Origin: JABCPH02 sp963524305
Lineage (GTDB): Bacteria > Fusobacteriota > Fusobacteriia > Fusobacteriales > Leptotrichiaceae
DNA length: 64,000 nt
Assembly (NCBI GenBank): GCA_963524305.1
Contig: CAURGH010000001.1
Coordinates: 154,396-218,395, forward strand
Direction: 5' to 3'
The position numbers were made by a program, and so were the translations under genes. Shown one piece after another: positions 61,964-64,000 of the stretch (position 1 is the first letter of the stretch; each line of letters starts with the position of its first letter). The notes under the pieces were generated by a model. That model did not search any database, was not told the DNA's origin, and was given only the letters and a program-made list of their open reading frames with translations.

Positions 61964-62947
61964 ATGAAAGTATTACTAACAGGGGCTACTGGTTTTTTAG
62001 GCGAATACATGATTCAAGAACTTCTGGAAAATAATTATGAAGTTGTGGCTTTTGGGAGAAATGAGAAAAAAGGGAAATATTTGTCTGAGAATTATAAGAA
62101 TGTGAAATTTGTGAAAGGAAATCTTGAAAATAGAGAAGATTTAGAAAAAATACCAGATAAAATTGATTTTGTTATTCATGCTGGAGGGCTTTCGACAGTT
62201 TGGGGAAGATGGGAAGATTTTTATAATGCAAATGTTTTAGGAACTCAAAACGTATTGGATTTTTGTGAGAAAAAATATGTGAAAAGGCTTGTATTTGTAT
62301 CTTCGCCAAGTGTTTATGCAAAAAAAGGTGATAGTTTACAGGTGAAAGAAGAAGAAGCTCCAACTGAAAATAACCTTAATTTTTATATAAAAAGTAAACT
62401 AATGGCTGAGAAATCAATAAAAGAAAGTTCTTATAAATCGTGGGTAATAGTTCGACCGAGAGGGCTTTTTGGAGTAGGGGATACGAGTATAGTTCCAAGA
62501 CTTTTGAAATTGAATGGTAAAATAGGTATTCCGTTGTTTGCAGGTGGGAATCAAATGATAGATGTAACTTGTGTTGAAAATGTAGCATTATCATTAAGAT
62601 TAGCTATGGAAAATGAAAATGCATTAGGAAAAATTTATAATATAACAAATGATGAACCTATGAAGTTTAAGGAAATTTTAGATTTGTTTTTTGATGAAAT
62701 GGGAATAAAAGGTAAATATGTGAATTTCAATTATCCTTTTACAAAAGGCATTGTGACAATCCTAGAAAAAGTTTATTCATTTTTTAAAATTAGAAAAGAG
62801 CCCCCGTTAACATTGTATACGCTATATTTGTTGAGATATTCTCAGACTTTATCAGTTGAAAAGGCAAAGAAAGAATTGGGGTACAAGCCAAAAATGACAG
62901 TAAGAGAAGGTGTAAAAAAATATGTCGAATATAATAGAAAGAGTTGA
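61964..62947 (+). CDS. NAD-dependent epimerase/dehydratase (3-beta-HSD/SDR type)
   Basis: An extended SDR of 327 residues. NAD(P) motif VLLTGATGFLGEYM near residue 3, VIHAGGLSTVWGRW near 70, FVSSPSVYAKKG near 108, and an NFYIKSKLMAE YxxxK active site near 138. The pattern is that of 3-beta-hydroxysteroid-like or OleD-like reductases rather than a sugar epimerase. I prefer the ATG at 61964 to that at 61958, which sits too close to GAAAGG. The stop overlaps the next gene by 26 bases. Confidence 0.88.
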   Translation: MKVLLTGATGFLGEYMIQELLENNYEVVAFGRNEKKGKYLSENYKNVKFVKGNLENREDLEKIPDKIDFVIHAGGLSTVWGRWEDFYNANVLGTQNVLDFCEKKYVKRLVFVSSPSVYAKKGDSLQVKEEEAPTENNLNFYIKSKLMAEKSIKESSYKSWVIVRPRGLFGVGDTSIVPRLLKLNGKIGIPLFAGGNQMIDVTCVENVALSLRLAMENENALGKIYNITNDEPMKFKEILDLFFDEMGIKGKYVNFNYPFTKGIVTILEKVYSFFKIRKEPPLTLYTLYLLRYSQTLSVEKAKKELGYKPKMTVREGVKKYVEYNRKS

Positions 62948-63746
62948 TTATTTTTCATGTGGCTATTGTAAAAATAAATTAGAAGTAATGTTTAAAAAAT
63001 CGAAAAATGAAAAAAAACTTTCTGGAATAATAAATTTTCCTGCTGGAGTTTTTTTGATAAAACATAGAGAAATTGGATATATTTTATATGATACAGGCTA
63101 CGGAATTGATATTTTGAAAAATAATTTTAAATATTTTCTTTATCGAGCACCCAATCCGATTGTATTGAAGAAGGAAGATTTAATTTCTGAGCAACTTTTA
63201 AAAAGAGGAATTAAGCAAAATGAAATTCGATATGTAATTTTATCACATTTACATCCAGATCATATTGGAGATGTGAAAAAATTTCAAAATGCAAAAATTA
63301 TAATAACAGAAGATTGTTATAAAAATTATAAAAATAGTAGGTTAAAGGATCTTATTTTTAAGGAATTCCTTCCAAAATATTTTGAAGAGAGGGTAGAAAT
63401 AATAAAAGAATACAAGGAATTAAAAGATTTTCCAGTAAAAGTTAATGACTTATTTGGAGATGGAAGTTTGTATTTAGCTTCGATAAATGGACATTCTCGA
63501 GGGCAAGGCTGTCTTTTTGTGAAGGAAAAAAATTTATTTATAGCGGCTGATGTATGTTGGGGAGTAGATTTGATGAAGTATACAAAAAGAATGAGAACGC
63601 TTCCTAAATTAGTGCAAGATAATTTTAGAGATTATGAAAGAGGAATTGATATTTTGGAGAAAATTCAAGAAGAAAAAATAGATGTGGTTGTTAGTCATGA
63701 TCCTGAAGAAAGGGTAAAGAAAATTTTGTATGAAAAAAATAATTAG
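62922..63746 (+). CDS. MBL-fold metallo-hydrolase
   Basis: A 274-residue metallo-beta-lactamase-fold hydrolase. The zinc motif is SHLHPDHIGD near residue 108, with a later GHSRGQGCLFV, an AADVCWG segment near 210 and VVSHDPEERV near 258. It has no signal peptide. The substrate is unknown; here it probably acts on an ester, lactone or thioester made by the cluster. Its stop overlaps the next open frame by 17 bases. Confidence 0.88.
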   Translation: MSNIIERVDYFSCGYCKNKLEVMFKKSKNEKKLSGIINFPAGVFLIKHREIGYILYDTGYGIDILKNNFKYFLYRAPNPIVLKKEDLISEQLLKRGIKQNEIRYVILSHLHPDHIGDVKKFQNAKIIITEDCYKNYKNSRLKDLIFKEFLPKYFEERVEIIKEYKELKDFPVKVNDLFGDGSLYLASINGHSRGQGCLFVKEKNLFIAADVCWGVDLMKYTKRMRTLPKLVQDNFRDYERGIDILEKIQEEKIDVVVSHDPEERVKKILYEKNN

Positions 63747-63915
63747 AATATTATCGGAATTTGTGAGTGCTAGATGGTTGAGAAAATGGAATTCGAGAGA
63801 AAAATTAGAAAAATATCAAGATAAAAAGTTAGAAAGACAAATCAAATATTTTGAAAAAAAATCACCTTATTTTATGAAACATAAAGTTGATTTAAATGAT
63901 TTTTTTATTAAATAG
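63730..63915 (+). pseudogene. Truncated adenylate-forming enzyme (F390-synthetase-like), N-terminal piece
   Basis: Only 61 codons, reading IRILSEFVSARWLRKWNSRE, then a Lys-rich helix and KKSPYFMKHKVDLNDFFIK before a stop. This resembles the N-terminus of the F390-synthetase-related (phenylacetate-CoA-ligase-like) proteins that accompany such epimerase clusters. The family call is tentative because the catalytic part is missing. A palindrome begins at the stop codon, so the gene seems cut by a mobile-element end at 63915. Confidence 0.55.
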
Positions 63916-64000
63916 TGCAAGAACACTCGCGACTTTAGTCGTGAAATGAATTGCACGAAAATTTTAGTAAGCATATAGGGAAACTTGTATGTAGACACGG
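63915..64000 (+). mobile_element. Palindrome resembling an IS200/IS605 (TnpB) element end
   Basis: GTGCAA (63915-63920) and TTGCAC (63951-63956) enclose CGCGACTTTAGTCGTG (63928-63943), whose hairpin CGACT-TT-AGTCG is characteristic of the right end / guide-RNA end of TnpB-encoding IS200/IS605-family elements such as ISDra2. Further on lies another hairpin-like stretch (GCATATAGGGAAACTTGTAT) up to the window edge. No tnpA or tnpB is in view upstream. It may be an isolated element end, a short palindromic derivative, or the start of an element continuing beyond the window. Confidence 0.55.

Noticed and set aside
1..64000. CRISPR arrays, rRNA and tRNA genes
   Set aside because: No regularly spaced direct repeats of CRISPR type and no tRNA- or rRNA-like sequence were noticed on reading the gaps between genes; a covariance-model search would be needed to exclude small RNAs.

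Overview
The window is a gene-dense, very AT-rich bacterial chromosome segment, with almost every gene on the + strand. Several features point to a diderm with a low-GC, Firmicutes-like gene style: strong AAGGAGG-type ribosome binding sites, TGn-TATAAT promoters, a CIRCE heat-shock operator, lipoproteins, and an envelope lipoprotein-export (Lol-like) transporter beside a LolA-like protein. Together with the style of the hypothetical proteins, this fits Fusobacteriota best, probably Leptotrichia or a relative. That assignment is inference from gene content; no rRNA, tRNA or CRISPR array was seen.

Layout. 1-4630: pyrimidine biosynthesis (pyrD end, pyrF, pyrC, pyrE) interrupted by a small repeat-containing secreted protein, then trxB. 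4631-4975: a 345-base gap with a long hairpin and a promoter. 4976-8788: rapZ, uvrC and an unknown exported protein. 8907-12405: a nucleoside-type ABC importer without its binding protein. 12395-17077: small hypotheticals around uvrA. 17196-20615: a DUF389 membrane protein, then CIRCE-groES-groEL. 20773-24099: CGGC protein, AAA/PD-(D/E)XK protein, CapA-like protein. 24195-26643 (minus strand): mevalonate genes mvaA and mvaS. 26888-37895: mreC, LolA-like, recO, PTS EIIA, nrdR, FtsB-like, HtrA-like protease, Lol-like ABC pair, dinB, a 49-residue microprotein, pepD and rnmV. 37984-38304 (minus): hpf. 38544-48560: ridA, cls, truB, amidotransferase, ruvC, trmL, thyA, folA, a TetR regulator, a DUF374 acyltransferase and metG. 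48598-51084: TPR lipoprotein and two tandem thioredoxin-like exported proteins. 51210-56105: HAD phosphatase, HlyD-type adaptor, a CopY remnant and copA. 56202-60603: hpt, rsmA, DUF4911, khpA, thioesterase, rpiB, HIT protein and an RNA methyltransferase. 60628-64000: a glycosyltransferase / epimerase / metallo-hydrolase / adenylate-forming-enzyme cluster whose last gene is cut off next to a palindrome resembling an IS200/IS605 (TnpB guide-RNA) end.

Main points to follow up. Three unrelated genes (8907, 41750, 58848) have their Shine-Dalgarno sequence 47-89 bases from the start codon, with an intervening hairpin that would bring the two together. A CopY-type copper repressor keeps its copper-binding tail but has no DNA-binding half. 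The 3' end holds a small-molecule or lipid modification cluster that I cannot match to a known pathway, apparently broken by a mobile-element end. Many computed open frames begin upstream of the likely start; I moved starts where the ribosome binding site decides them.
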